A stretch of DNA of 64,000 bases from CAXBGS01 sp963975425 (GTDB lineage: Bacteria > Planctomycetota > Planctomycetia > Pirellulales > Pirellulaceae). The position numbers and the translations under genes were made by a program. Shown here piece after piece: positions 52,137 to 61,573 of this stretch; within the stretch, counting starts at the first letter, position 1; every line of letters begins with the position of its first letter. Location: contig CAXBGS010000005.1 of assembly GCA_963975425.1 (NCBI GenBank), positions 124,001 through 188,000 of the forward strand, written 5' to 3'. The notes beneath the pieces were generated by a model. That model saw nothing but the letters and a program-made list of their open reading frames with translations. It was not told the origin of the DNA and did not search any database.

Positions 52137-54605
52137 ATGACGCAAGAGAGTGAGACGCCTGATCGTGACACGTTGGCTGCCGAGTACTTTGATCGGCTGC
52201 CCTACGAACCGTACCCTGTCCAAGAAGAAGCGCTTCTAGCCTATTTCGCTGGCGAACCAGGCCTGGGTGACCACGGCGTCTTGATGTGTGCCCCCACCGG
52301 CACCGGCAAGACAATGGTGGCCGAAGCTGCGGTCTACGAGGCACTGCGGACCGGCACGCGGATGTACTACACGACGCCGCTGATCGCGTTGACCGATCAA
52401 AAGTTGGACGAACTGCGTGAATCGGCGGTCCGCTGGGGATTTGGCGCCGACCAAGTCGGACTCGTCACCGGCAACCGCAGCGTTAACGCCGACGCGCCCG
52501 TGTTGGTCGTGGTCGCGGAAATCTTGCTCAACCGCCTGCTAAACAACGAGGCCTTCGACTTCGACGACGTTTCGTCCGTGGTGATGGACGAGTTCCATTC
52601 GTTCAACGATCCCGAGCGCGGCATCGTGTGGGAATTGACACTGGGCTTACTGCCGCCGCACGTGCGGACCATGTTGCTGAGCGCGACGGTCGGTAACTCG
52701 CTGGAATTTACCAGCTGGCTGATGCGAGCCCACAACCGGCGGCTGCAACTTGTCAGCGGGACCGAGCGCAAAGTTCCGCTGCAATACGAATGGGTCGAGG
52801 ATGAATTGCTGCCCGAGTTTGCCGAACGGATCGCGGCCGGCGACGAGGAGACGCGACGAACGCCCGCGTTGATGTTCTGTTTCAGCCGCTCGCAATGCTG
52901 GACCACCGCCGAAATGCTGAAAGGCAAGAGTCTTGTCGACAAAGCCCGTAAAGCCGAACTCGCAGACTACCTGAACGAAGCGGACATGACCGAGGGTGCC
53001 GGCCCCAAGCTGAAACAAATCCTGATGCGCGGCATCGGTGTCCACCACGCCGGCGTCCTGCCGCGGTATCGACGTATTGTCGAAGAACTGTTCCAACGCA
53101 AACTGCTTAGCATTTGCGTCTGCACCGAAACGTTGGCCGCCGGAATCAACTTGCCTGCTCGAAGCGTGGTGCTGCCGAGTTTGCTGAAAGGCCCCAAGGA
53201 TAAAAAGAAACTGTGCGAAACGGCTTCGGCGCAACAAATTTTTGGCAGGGCTGGGCGGCCCCAATTCGATGACCGCGGTTATGTCTACGCACTCGCTCAC
53301 GAGGACGACGTCAAAATCAATCGGTGGCGAGAAAAGTACGATTCGATTCCCGAAGACACCAAAGACGCAGGCCTGCTAAAGGCGAAAAAGCAGCTGAAGA
53401 AAAAAATGCCGAAACGGCGCAGCGGCGAATCGTACTGGAGCCAGCAACAATTCGTGCAGCTACAAGAAGCGTCGTCGGCAGACTTGGTCAGCCGCGGACG
53501 ACTGCCGTGGCGACTACTCGCTTACCTGCTGGGCAAAAACGATCAGGTCCAGCCGATTCGTGACCTGGTCGGGCGTCGCTTGCTTTCACCCAAAGGGATC
53601 GAGGAGGCACAGCGTGATCTGAACCGCATGTTGATCACGTTGTGGACCGCGGGCTACATCGAACTGGACCCGAAACCCAAAGCCGCCGCGGCCAAAAAAG
53701 GACCACCAAAGGCGGGTGAATTTTCGAGCAACGATCCGAAACCGACGGAAGGACTTTTTGGCGAATTGCTGGACCAAATGCGAGATCCCAGCGAGCAAGC
53801 GGAAGCCGAGGAAGATGAACACGATCCGGAACTGATCGAAAGTCGTGGATACGAGGTCAGTGACTATCGCCCCAGATCGGCGACCCCGACCGAGCGGCTG
53901 GACCGCTTGGTACACCTGCGCAGCATCAATCCGCTGTTCGGCGTGTACCTTGCCGATCAATTGGCAATCGCCGATCCGGACGAACGCATTGCCGCACTGG
54001 AATCCGTGCTGGAAGTCCCCGGGACCGTTGCCAGACTCGCACGCATGCCATCGCTGGACGATATGCCGGCGGGCACGCTGGCCACGACAAGATTGGACCC
54101 GAAACTTTTGCAATTAGGTTTGGCCACGGCCGAGGAACTGGGCGCCAAGGGTGACGAGGAAGAAGAGGTCAAGGACCGTGGCTTTGGACGGGTAATGTTC
54201 GACGAGCCGCGAGTTTGGCCGCTGACGATCGGTGAAAAAATATTGCGTCTGTTCCGCAATGAGTATCCGCGCGTCAACGACGTGCGAGTCCGACCGGTTT
54301 GGATTGTCGGCGAGCTGATGCAGTTCGGCGGCGACTTCAACAAGTACGTGACCAGCCGCAAGTTGCAAAAGGAAGAAGGCATCTTGTTTCGGCATTGCCT
54401 GCGGATGATCTTGCTGCTGGACGAGATGGCGAACATCCCGCCGCTGGAGAGCACCGTCGAGACGTGGGAGGATCCGCTGGACGAACTTGCCGATCGACTG
54501 ACCGAGACGTGCCGCAACATCGACCCACAAAGCACTGACGAGATGTTGGCGAACCCGCCAACGGAAGCGGATACGCTCGTCGAAAAGGGTCGTCGGAACT
54601 CATAA
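52137..54605 (+). CDS. Ski2-like DEAD/DEAH superfamily 2 helicase
   Basis: An 822-residue ATPase with motif I APTGTGKTMVAEA, motif Ia YYTTPLIALTDQK, motif II VVMDEFHSF, motif III LLSATVG, motif IV CFSRSQCW, motif V CVCTETLAAGINLPARSVV and motif VI QIFGRAGRPQFDDRG. The order and IHHAG-type GIGVHHAGVLPRYR mark the Ski2/Mtr4 group. A C-terminal 350-residue region is acidic and has no named domain. RNA unwinding or DNA repair is likely. The frame is open to ATG 52107, but ATG at 52137 is an equally good start and avoids a basic leader. No binding site is clear at either. Confidence 0.9.
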   Translation: MTQESETPDRDTLAAEYFDRLPYEPYPVQEEALLAYFAGEPGLGDHGVLMCAPTGTGKTMVAEAAVYEALRTGTRMYYTTPLIALTDQKLDELRESAVRWGFGADQVGLVTGNRSVNADAPVLVVVAEILLNRLLNNEAFDFDDVSSVVMDEFHSFNDPERGIVWELTLGLLPPHVRTMLLSATVGNSLEFTSWLMRAHNRRLQLVSGTERKVPLQYEWVEDELLPEFAERIAAGDEETRRTPALMFCFSRSQCWTTAEMLKGKSLVDKARKAELADYLNEADMTEGAGPKLKQILMRGIGVHHAGVLPRYRRIVEELFQRKLLSICVCTETLAAGINLPARSVVLPSLLKGPKDKKKLCETASAQQIFGRAGRPQFDDRGYVYALAHEDDVKINRWREKYDSIPEDTKDAGLLKAKKQLKKKMPKRRSGESYWSQQQFVQLQEASSADLVSRGRLPWRLLAYLLGKNDQVQPIRDLVGRRLLSPKGIEEAQRDLNRMLITLWTAGYIELDPKPKAAAAKKGPPKAGEFSSNDPKPTEGLFGELLDQMRDPSEQAEAEEDEHDPELIESRGYEVSDYRPRSATPTERLDRLVHLRSINPLFGVYLADQLAIADPDERIAALESVLEVPGTVARLARMPSLDDMPAGTLATTRLDPKLLQLGLATAEELGAKGDEEEEVKDRGFGRVMFDEPRVWPLTIGEKILRLFRNEYPRVNDVRVRPVWIVGELMQFGGDFNKYVTSRKLQKEEGILFRHCLRMILLLDEMANIPPLESTVETWEDPLDELADRLTETCRNIDPQSTDEMLANPPTEADTLVEKGRRNS

Positions 54606-54798
54606 CAATGGGATCGTCGTGTGCAACGAATTCGGATTCCGGCACGGATCCATGGTGCCACTGGTTTTCAAAGCGGTTCGCTTGAAACACAGGCGTTAGC
54701 AAACAGTCACGTTATCAGGCCAGGACACCAGTGATGATGGATCAACGCGCCTGCTGCTCCCACCGATCTGCAACTTCCAACGACTGAAACATTTTTGC

Positions 54799-55863
54799 AT
54801 GACGTTTGACTATCGTTCGGTGATGAGCGGAGAGCGGCGCGACCCGTTGGCCATGCTGATGCGCGTTGGGTTGAGAATTGCCGGCGGTGGATATGGATTC
54901 GCGATAAGACGACGCAATCGCGGCTACGATTCGGGGAAACGTGAAATTCACGACTGCGGTGTTCCGGTCATCAGCGTGGGTAATCTGACGACTGGCGGAA
55001 CCGGCAAAACTCCAATCGTCTGTTTTTTGGCAAGGACGTTACGCGCGCAAGGTCTTCGCGTCGCGATCATCAGTCGCGGATATGGACGCGGCGATGCCGA
55101 CGCCAATGACGAGGCGATGGAACTGCACGATCGCTTACCCGACGTGCCTCACATCCAAGACCCCGACCGCGTCGAAGCGGCAAGGATCGCGGTGGAGGAA
55201 CTCGAAAGCCAAGTCCTGCTGATGGACGATGGTTTTCAGCATCGCCGCCTGCACCGCAACCTGGACATCGTCGTCATCGATGTCACATGTCCGTTCGGCT
55301 ACGGCCACGTGTTGCCACGAGGACTCCTGCGCGAACCGATCAGCGGGCTAACACGGGCAGATTTGGTCATCATGACGCGTTGCGACGCGGTCAGCGAAGA
55401 GGTGCTCGAATCGATAACGAGATCCATCCATCAAGTCGCACCTGAGCTTCCGATTGTCCGGAGCCGTCACATGCCGACGACCCTTTTCACTCATCCCGAT
55501 CGGAACGACCCGATCGAACGATTGAGGGGGCAAACCGTTGCGGTGCTTTCTGCAATCGGCAACCCAGACGCCTTTCGAAAAACCGTGGAACATTGCGGGG
55601 CGGAAGTCACCGCCGCGAAGTCGCTTCCTGATCACGACGACTATTCACCCGAAACGGTCCGCGAACTGGCCACATGGGCCAAGTCACTTAACAATCGTGC
55701 GTCACAGGTCGTTTGCACACACAAAGACTTGGTCAAACTGCGCACCGATCGGCTCGGCGGACTGCCATTGTCGGCGGTGCTGATCGATTTGGAAATCATC
55801 GAGGGCGCGAACCTGATCGATCCAAAGCTACAGCAGGTCGTCCGGCAGGGAACAGGCGACTGA
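54799..55863 (+). CDS. lpxK: Tetraacyldisaccharide 4'-kinase LpxK
   Basis: A 354-residue membrane-associated P-loop kinase of lipid A synthesis. It has an N-terminal helix segment, Walker A VGNLTTGGTGKTP, the block VAIISRGYGRG, and the catalytic-region LLMDDGFQHRRLHRNLDIVVIDVTCPFGYGHVLPRGLLREP, which matches LpxK closely. It phosphorylates the 4' position of the lipid A disaccharide on the inner membrane. Presence here supports a lipopolysaccharide-type outer membrane. No other lpx gene is nearby. Confidence 0.94.
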   Translation: MTFDYRSVMSGERRDPLAMLMRVGLRIAGGGYGFAIRRRNRGYDSGKREIHDCGVPVISVGNLTTGGTGKTPIVCFLARTLRAQGLRVAIISRGYGRGDADANDEAMELHDRLPDVPHIQDPDRVEAARIAVEELESQVLLMDDGFQHRRLHRNLDIVVIDVTCPFGYGHVLPRGLLREPISGLTRADLVIMTRCDAVSEEVLESITRSIHQVAPELPIVRSRHMPTTLFTHPDRNDPIERLRGQTVAVLSAIGNPDAFRKTVEHCGAEVTAAKSLPDHDDYSPETVRELATWAKSLNNRASQVVCTHKDLVKLRTDRLGGLPLSAVLIDLEIIEGANLIDPKLQQVVRQGTGD

Positions 55864-56361
55864 GACGCTTTCGCATGGTTTTCATCCGTCCCACAACTGG
55901 GGAAATCGCGACAACCGCAGAAAACGTGATCGATACGGTTGCATAGACTACGGCTCGTCGTCACCGCGATTCGATCGGGAATAATCTGGCTGCGCGAGCC
56001 AGAGTCAGCGCCTATCCATTGGTTTTCTGCGTGTGAAATTACAAGGCCGATGGAGTGAACGTTAGTACCGTCGCGTGCGGCAAACACACCGTTGCATCCG
56101 GCTTTCATGTACCGGATCAACAATGCGCGAGTCCGCCCAGTGCTATACTGTCCGTTGCTGCCGTTAACTTCGCCCATCTGAATCGCGGCCGGGCGAGGCA
56201 TGGGGATCGACATTGTTTTAAGCGTCAATCAAATAAGTCGCCACGATTTTTCGGCTTCCCGGAAATATTCGTCACAGCGCCCCAGTGACCGGTAAGCTAG
56301 TTGTCGTCGAATTCGTTTCGAAAGCGTTTCCCCGCTTCCTGCCCTTTGCGAGTGTAGAAAA
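55864..56361. other. Intergenic, 498 bp
   Basis: No RNA or supported gene is seen. A minus-strand open frame crosses it into the antisense of lpxK, but its product is not recognised and its upstream part lacks coding character. No repeat array of the type found elsewhere in the window is evident. Confidence 0.35.
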
Positions 56362-56937
56362 ATGCGAATCATCCCAACGTCGCCCCGATGTCTAGCGATC
56401 GGGCTTTCAATGCTGCTCTCAAGTCCTGGATTTTCGGAGAATCGAACCGAGGAACCGCCGTCCCGATTAGTCGTGACGGTGGCCGAGTATCGCGCCACGC
56501 TCGATCCATCGCCCAATCAATCGACGAAGGAATTGATCGCATCGCTTCTTGAAGGTGGCGAAGCGCCCGTCAGCACCATTCGACTGCCGACGCTAAGTAA
56601 CTGCGAAGCGGTTTTCAGTTCTGGCGCGCGGGTGAAGGGTCCCGCGGTGACTACGGGCGGCGGGTCCGAGGAAGGCAGACGAGAATCGCTACAGGTCGGT
56701 ACCATCCTGCAGCTGACAGCGAAACGCACATCCTCGACGGTTCTAATGCAGTACAACTACACGCATTCCAGCCTACCGCTGAAAGAACTCACAGGTGCGC
56801 TTCCGCGACTCAGTGAAGTGACAGCGCAGGGAACCTATGAATTCACACTTGGCGAACCTGTCCTCTTCTCGGGTCTAAGTGGTGACGGCGACGTTCAGCT
56901 GATCATCACCGTGACGGATCCGGCGATGGACGAGTGA
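56362..56937 (+). CDS. Exported protein of unknown function
   Basis: A 191-residue protein with an N-terminal signal (RCLAIGLSMLLSSPGFS). The body resembles a beta-rich secretin-like or short pilus-like domain: SRLVVTVAEYRATLDPSPNQ, QSTKELIASLLEGGEAPVSTIRLPTLSNCEAVFSSGARV, then GTILQLTAKRTSSTVLMQYNYTHSSL. It has no family I can name. The pattern of a peptide with Phe/Tyr-rich strands and a conserved Gly-Asp end fits a periplasmic protein. A tandem repeat follows 33 bases after the stop. Confidence 0.65.
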   Translation: MRIIPTSPRCLAIGLSMLLSSPGFSENRTEEPPSRLVVTVAEYRATLDPSPNQSTKELIASLLEGGEAPVSTIRLPTLSNCEAVFSSGARVKGPAVTTGGGSEEGRRESLQVGTILQLTAKRTSSTVLMQYNYTHSSLPLKELTGALPRLSEVTAQGTYEFTLGEPVLFSGLSGDGDVQLIITVTDPAMDE

Positions 56938-56969
56938 CCGTCGATCCAACTTGCGGATGCGGCGAAACA

Positions 56970-57012
56970 CGCAACTCGCAATCGCCACGCACTGCGCAAT
57001 CGCCACGCAACG
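56970..57012. repeat. 18-bp tandem repeat (array F)
   Basis: Two nearly identical units, CGCAACTCGCAATCGCCA and CGCACTGCGCAATCGCCA, and a partial third fill the gap between two convergent genes. Confidence 0.75.
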
Positions 57013-57055
57013 GGATGCAAGGTTGCCGTGCGGCGGCCAAAGACGAGGTTACGCA

Positions 57056-59173
57056 CTAAGACGAGACTTCTGCTCGGCGTTTACCCGCCGTCCAAACCAA
57101 GGCCATGCCGACAATGGCGATCAGAGTCGCCGTGAGGATCCAAGTCGACGGCAGATGTGACTGGTTTTCGAAACCATCACCCAAGAATTCAATCTTTTCG
57201 TGATAGTGCGCAACAAGTTCCAACAATGCGTTGTGAACAAAGTGCATCACCATGCCGGGAATCACACTGCCGGTTCGATGGGCGATCCAGCCGAGCACCA
57301 GTCCAAGCAATGTGGTGGGGACAAACCTTTCGATCAACAATGCGTTTCCGGTCAAGACATGGAACGTGCCAAAGATCACTGCGGTCACGACGATGACTCG
57401 GCCTGGCGAGAGAACTTTTGACAACGCTGAAAACAAGAAACCGCGAAAGCACAACTCTTCGATGATCGCCGGCGCGAGCGCCAACGTCGCGATCAACAGC
57501 AGTGGCGGAGCTTGCTTCATTGCCGCAAGCGTATCAAGCGCCTGCTGGATTTTCTCTTCGTCCAGTCCGCCAAACCCGAGCGCCGTTGAATAGACCAGTG
57601 ATTCATGCGCCAAAGCCCAGGCCCCCAGACCGACCAGCATCGCGCCAAACAGGCTGACCGCAGACGGCCAATACAATCGATAGGTCGACCACAGCCGATA
57701 GCGTCCCGCCACGGCAACAAGCAGTGGCACGATCCCGAACGTCGCGACCAGTGCCACCGCATTGAGACACAAGCGGCTGGAGATCGAAAGCATGTCCTGC
57801 GAATTTTCCAGCAGCCGAATCAACGCGTTGGACACGATGAAATAGATCGGCACCAAGATCGCCAGCATCATCGCAGCCGATGAAGGACTCGGGACATCGC
57901 TGACTTTTGTTGGACGCTGAAAAAGCGATCCGATGGATTGTTCGCTCGTACGCGTCACGGCATCGCTGCCGAATAATTTTGCGGCAACACCAATCGCTGC
58001 GGCGGCATAGGCGCACGTGCTGACGATCGCGGCGAGCGCGGCGGCCGGATCAGCCACGCCACCGAGCAAATCGCGAGCGAGCAACACGATATTGATCAAA
58101 GGTGCGATCGCGAGTGCGCCCGACAGCTTGACGCCTGGCATCAGCGACAACATCGCCGGCGCCAGCGATACCAGCATGACCGGAATCAAATACGCTTGCG
58201 CCTCTTTGAACGACTTGGCGAAACTGGTCAGTGACAGCAAAACGGCTGAAAAGAACCCGCTGAACAGCACCAGCAAGCCCAAGATCTGTAACATCGTGAA
58301 CCAGGGAAATCCCTCGTCCCCGGCATTCAACAGCGGCAGCAAACGGCTGGCCCACAGCGTGACAAACATCGCCAACAGATTCGCGACCGCCGTCAACATC
58401 GCAACCGTCACAACGGCGACGTACTTCGACGCCAGGACATAAAACCGGGGAACCGGTGATGCCATCAGCGACTCCATCGTGCCGCGTTCTCGTTCGCCGG
58501 CCGTCAAGTCAATCGCGGGATACACCGCGCCGGTGATCGTCATCAGCACCAAGACCAGCGGAATGATGGTGGATAAGAGTGGTGACTGTTTTTGCTCGCC
58601 GATCGAATTCAAGCGAATTTCCGCGGGCGGAACATACGGCTGCACCGCACGTGATGCGGATTCCTCGGCTTGCCGCATCCGCAGCCAATTCATTCTTTCC
58701 ACCAACACGCGTCTGGCCGTTTCGCTGTCATTGTCGCCGCGATAAGACGTGAACTCAACAATGGGTGGTTGTCCCGACGTAATCTTGACGGCAACATCGA
58801 TCAGATTTTCCGCGAGAGCCTCAGACGGATCCATCGCGTTGTCGGCGGAAAAGGAGTTGGTGCTGACGACCTGGAACTGTGACAAATTCCCGCCGCTTGC
58901 CTGAACGATCTCATCGGGCGGCTGGCTAGCGGGATCTTGCAACCACATGTGCAAGGAGTTGCTTTCGGCATCGGTTGCCGCGCCGACGGTGTAGACGACT
59001 TCGGCCTGTCCGGTTTTGCTGGACAACAAGAAACGATTCAACGCCATGCTTAACAGCGGATAGACCAGCAGCGGCATCAGCAGCAGCGTGACGATTGTCC
59101 GGCGATCGCGCAGCGTCTCCTTTAGCTCTTTGGCACAGAGCCGCAGCAATCGACCTTGAAGCGAGTTACCCAT
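57056..59173 (-). CDS. ABC-2 permease fused to CPBP (CAAX-type) membrane protease
   Basis: A 705-residue multi-pass protein. The N-terminal half is a NatB-like ABC-2 permease: ELKETLRDRRTIVTLLLMPLLVYPLLS, a long extracytoplasmic loop, then PLVLVLMTITGAVYPAIDLTAGERERGTMESLMASPVPR. The C-terminal part is a CPBP domain with EELCFRGFLFSAL, FGTFHVLTGN and HFVHNALLELV, covering the Glu-Glu, Arg and two His sites of CAAX-type glutamate proteases. The frame extends further upstream, but ATG at 59173 overlaps the ATPase stop by eight bases and matches the permease start. It pairs with the NatA-like ATPase. Confidence 0.93.
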   Translation of the reverse strand: MGNSLQGRLLRLCAKELKETLRDRRTIVTLLLMPLLVYPLLSMALNRFLLSSKTGQAEVVYTVGAATDAESNSLHMWLQDPASQPPDEIVQASGGNLSQFQVVSTNSFSADNAMDPSEALAENLIDVAVKITSGQPPIVEFTSYRGDNDSETARRVLVERMNWLRMRQAEESASRAVQPYVPPAEIRLNSIGEQKQSPLLSTIIPLVLVLMTITGAVYPAIDLTAGERERGTMESLMASPVPRFYVLASKYVAVVTVAMLTAVANLLAMFVTLWASRLLPLLNAGDEGFPWFTMLQILGLLVLFSGFFSAVLLSLTSFAKSFKEAQAYLIPVMLVSLAPAMLSLMPGVKLSGALAIAPLINIVLLARDLLGGVADPAAALAAIVSTCAYAAAAIGVAAKLFGSDAVTRTSEQSIGSLFQRPTKVSDVPSPSSAAMMLAILVPIYFIVSNALIRLLENSQDMLSISSRLCLNAVALVATFGIVPLLVAVAGRYRLWSTYRLYWPSAVSLFGAMLVGLGAWALAHESLVYSTALGFGGLDEEKIQQALDTLAAMKQAPPLLLIATLALAPAIIEELCFRGFLFSALSKVLSPGRVIVVTAVIFGTFHVLTGNALLIERFVPTTLLGLVLGWIAHRTGSVIPGMVMHFVHNALLELVAHYHEKIEFLGDGFENQSHLPSTWILTATLIAIVGMALVWTAGKRRAEVSS

Positions 59174-59912
59174 GCTGTGGTGTATCCCGCAGGAGTTCGA
59201 CGAACATGTCAACCAGGTGATCGCACTGAGTTTCGTGACGCAGTTCGTCCATGGTGCCGCTGTACCGCAGACGCCCGTGATGCAAAAGACCAAAGCGATC
59301 GCAAAGCCGTTCCGCTTCGTCGAGGCGGTGCGTGCACACCACAACCGCTTTGCCGAGTTCGCGCAACCGTTCGATGTAATCGAAAATCGTTTGCACACCG
59401 ACCACGTCTAAACCTCGAGTCGGCTCGTCCAACAACATCACGGGCGGATCATGGATCAGACCGCGAACCAGCGTCACGCGCTGGCGCTGGCCGGTACTCA
59501 GTGATCCGGCGCGTCGATCCAACAGCGAGCTGATGCTCATCATTTCCGCTAACGATTCGGCGTTGGCCTTGGCTTGCTTGGGATGCACGTCATACAAGTC
59601 GGCAAAGTACAACAGCATCTCGCGGACGGTTAGCCAAGGATAGACACCGTCGCTGGCCGAAACGAATCCCAATCGAGACTTGACCGTGATGGGATCGTCG
59701 GCGGTTTTGATGCCGTCGACTTCGGTGTAACCCTGATCGGGTTCCAGCAAGCCCAAAATCATCCGCAGGGTCGTCGTCTTTCCGGCTCCGTTGGGTCCCA
59801 ACAACCCGAAAACTTCCCCGGGAGCGATGCGAAAGGAGAGTTGATCAACGGCGCGCAGTTCCCCTTTTTCCAGCGGGAATGTTTTGGTCAATGATTCGGC
59901 GACAAGCATCAA
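59166..59912 (-). CDS. ABC transporter ATP-binding protein (NatA-like)
   Basis: A 248-residue ATPase with Walker A GPNGAGKTT, the signature LSTGQRQRVTLVRGL, Walker B VMLLDEPTRGLD and H-loop VVCTHRLDEAERLCDR. The class exports Na+ or other small solutes, or antibiotics. It is first in a two-gene operon with the ABC-2/CPBP fusion. Residue pattern and length are typical. Which solute is moved cannot be told. Confidence 0.93.
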   Translation of the reverse strand: MMLVAESLTKTFPLEKGELRAVDQLSFRIAPGEVFGLLGPNGAGKTTTLRMILGLLEPDQGYTEVDGIKTADDPITVKSRLGFVSASDGVYPWLTVREMLLYFADLYDVHPKQAKANAESLAEMMSISSLLDRRAGSLSTGQRQRVTLVRGLIHDPPVMLLDEPTRGLDVVGVQTIFDYIERLRELGKAVVVCTHRLDEAERLCDRFGLLHHGRLRYSGTMDELRHETQCDHLVDMFVELLRDTPQHG

Positions 59913-60125
59913 TGTCTTTCATGTCAGCGTTTGCGGATGTCGCGATGACTTTCGACACCGATAATGACGGCCGGCGAGGGCTGGCGTAACGCCCCTCTTA
60001 CGCGATGAGCCAAGTTTCGTTCACCCGATCCCCCACGACAATCTCTTGTAATCGCCGCGGTCACTGGTAAGTGCCGATAGTTTGTAACTGCCGCAGGCTT
60101 ATCAAGGTGATGAGGCTTAAGGGCG

Positions 60126-61043
60126 TCATGAACGAACGAGTGTTAGCTTTTCCAGTGGAACGTAAAAACGCAAGTACCGTCCACCGTCACTAAATCGTTC
60201 GCCCTGTGCGTGCGGAACCAGTATCGTTGCTCGCCGAGTGATCCGGTTGACGCGACCGGTCAGGTACCGTCCGTCATGAGCAAATCGAACCGTGTCGCCG
60301 ACGCGGATGTTGAATTTTGCCGCTGCCCGTTCGCGTTGGGTGATCAAATCATGCTGATAGTCGGTATGGTTGAAATGGCGTTTCGCGATCGATTGAAATC
60401 GTGACTGACTGCAGTTGCCGTCGTTCCAAATCAGCATTTCAACCAAATGAACCAGTTCATGTTCGGTCACGCGCTGCATCGCTTCCAAGCGGTTGGCGCA
60501 GCGACAGCCCGTGACTTCGACCGGACGGTTGACGTCCTCAAAGGTTTGAAACAACAGCGTCGACGACAGAACCAACTCGAATTTCCGACGCCCGTTGTGA
60601 TTTCCACCCGGGTAGTGTGTGACCAGTTTACCGGCTATTCGAGTCATCCGCGAAGACACCTTGAACGTCAGCCCCTCGGCCTCGGCCGTCGGGACGATCA
60701 TTCCTCCGAAAAAGCGTTCGTCGTACATGCGAACCATCCGGGCAACATCGTCGCTGCTAACACGCGAAAAGTTGGGGCGGTCGATCGCCCGGCTTAGCAA
60801 CAATGTTTGATCATAGATCTCTCGTTGCCGGCGACGCGATTCTCGCTCGTCGATCTCTTGACCAGAGACGAATTCGGCGAGTCGCTGCAGACGCGCTGGA
60901 TCACGAGGTTTCAGCGGCGACGACCCTTTTCGCTGTGGGACCGACGCGCCGGAATGTGGCGTGACCATCGATGGCCGTGGCCGGGACGCGGGCGAATGAG
61001 AGGAGGGCCGACTGGAAGAAGGCCGATTGGCTGGTCGCGACAT
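60126..61043 (-). CDS. SprT-like zinc metalloprotein
   Basis: A 305-residue protein. The first 65 residues are Ser/Pro/Arg-rich and probably disordered. The SprT-like domain has VRMYDERFFGGMI, an HELVH zinc motif (TEHELVHLVEMLIWNDG) and HFNHTDYQHD as a likely third-ligand region. The last 60 residues look like an SH3/KOW-like strand module (GDTVRFAHDGRYLTGRVNRITRRATIL). Spartan proteins cut DNA-protein crosslinks; for the bacterial SprT group the role is unsettled. The frame is open to 61652, but that extension crosses a tandem repeat, so ATG at 61043 is chosen. Confidence 0.83.
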   Translation of the reverse strand: MSRPANRPSSSRPSSHSPASRPRPSMVTPHSGASVPQRKGSSPLKPRDPARLQRLAEFVSGQEIDERESRRRQREIYDQTLLLSRAIDRPNFSRVSSDDVARMVRMYDERFFGGMIVPTAEAEGLTFKVSSRMTRIAGKLVTHYPGGNHNGRRKFELVLSSTLLFQTFEDVNRPVEVTGCRCANRLEAMQRVTEHELVHLVEMLIWNDGNCSQSRFQSIAKRHFNHTDYQHDLITQRERAAAKFNIRVGDTVRFAHDGRYLTGRVNRITRRATILVPHAQGERFSDGGRYLRFYVPLEKLTLVRS

Positions 61044-61573
61044 GTCCGATTCGGAGTCCGTTTCCGTGGAACAAAAATCGATGAATGAATAGGCGTCCCC
61101 GCCGACGCGATGGCTCGCCAACGAGACAGCTCGCGGGCAAGACAGTTTGTCAGCACGACAGTTTGTCAGCACGACAGTTTGTCCACGGGCCGGTTCGTTG
61201 GAAAAATCCGACTCGCCAGCGTCTCGGCAAATCCAGTGTCCTGGCAAACGGCGTCTTCGCAAACGGCCTTCCATCACGGTCTTCACGCATGGGCATGCGT
61301 GACGGGGTGCCTGCAATGTACCAATTCCGCTGCGGTTGCGAATCGCGGCAAAGCGGCCAATCGATGCGACCGATCGACGGGTCGTGCGACAAAGGTCGAA
61401 TAATCGGGATTTTCTGCCCCGTTCGGCCGCCGTAAGGGGTGATTTTATTTGACGCGACCGGTGGGTATCGGAGACAATAGAGCACTGCTCTTCTTTTCCA
61501 CTTCCGTCTCGGTGCTTGCCCCGCCCCCCTGCAAGCACTCGGCCGGAGGACTTTCTGACCGGGTGGATCGCAC
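61044..61573. other. Divergent intergenic, 530 bp, with repeat array
   Basis: It separates the SprT-like gene and the HEAT-like secreted gene. Tandem repeats occupy 61113-61275. The open frame extending from the SprT gene into this stretch is Arg-rich and repetitive, not coding in character. Promoters for both sides must lie here, but none is clear. Confidence 0.45.
61113..61275. repeat. 16-bp tandem repeat (array J)
   Basis: Five units of exactly 16 bp run from 61113 to 61192: GCTCGCCAACGAGACA, GCTCGCGGGCAAGACA, twice GTTTGTCAGCACGACA, and GTTTGTCCACGGGCCG. A looser set with GCAAATCCAG, GCAAACGGCG and GCAAACGGCC continues to 61275. CGGGCAAGACAG is shared with array E. Confidence 0.85.

Noticed and set aside
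55641..56228. A 195-codon minus-strand open frame across the lpxK end and the 498-bp gap
   Set aside because: Its first part lies in intergenic sequence without coding bias, its rest is antisense to well-supported lpxK, and no family is recognisable.
61113..61192. CRISPR array at the 16-bp repeat
   Set aside because: Units are directly adjacent with no spacers, and no cas gene is in the window; it is a simple tandem repeat.
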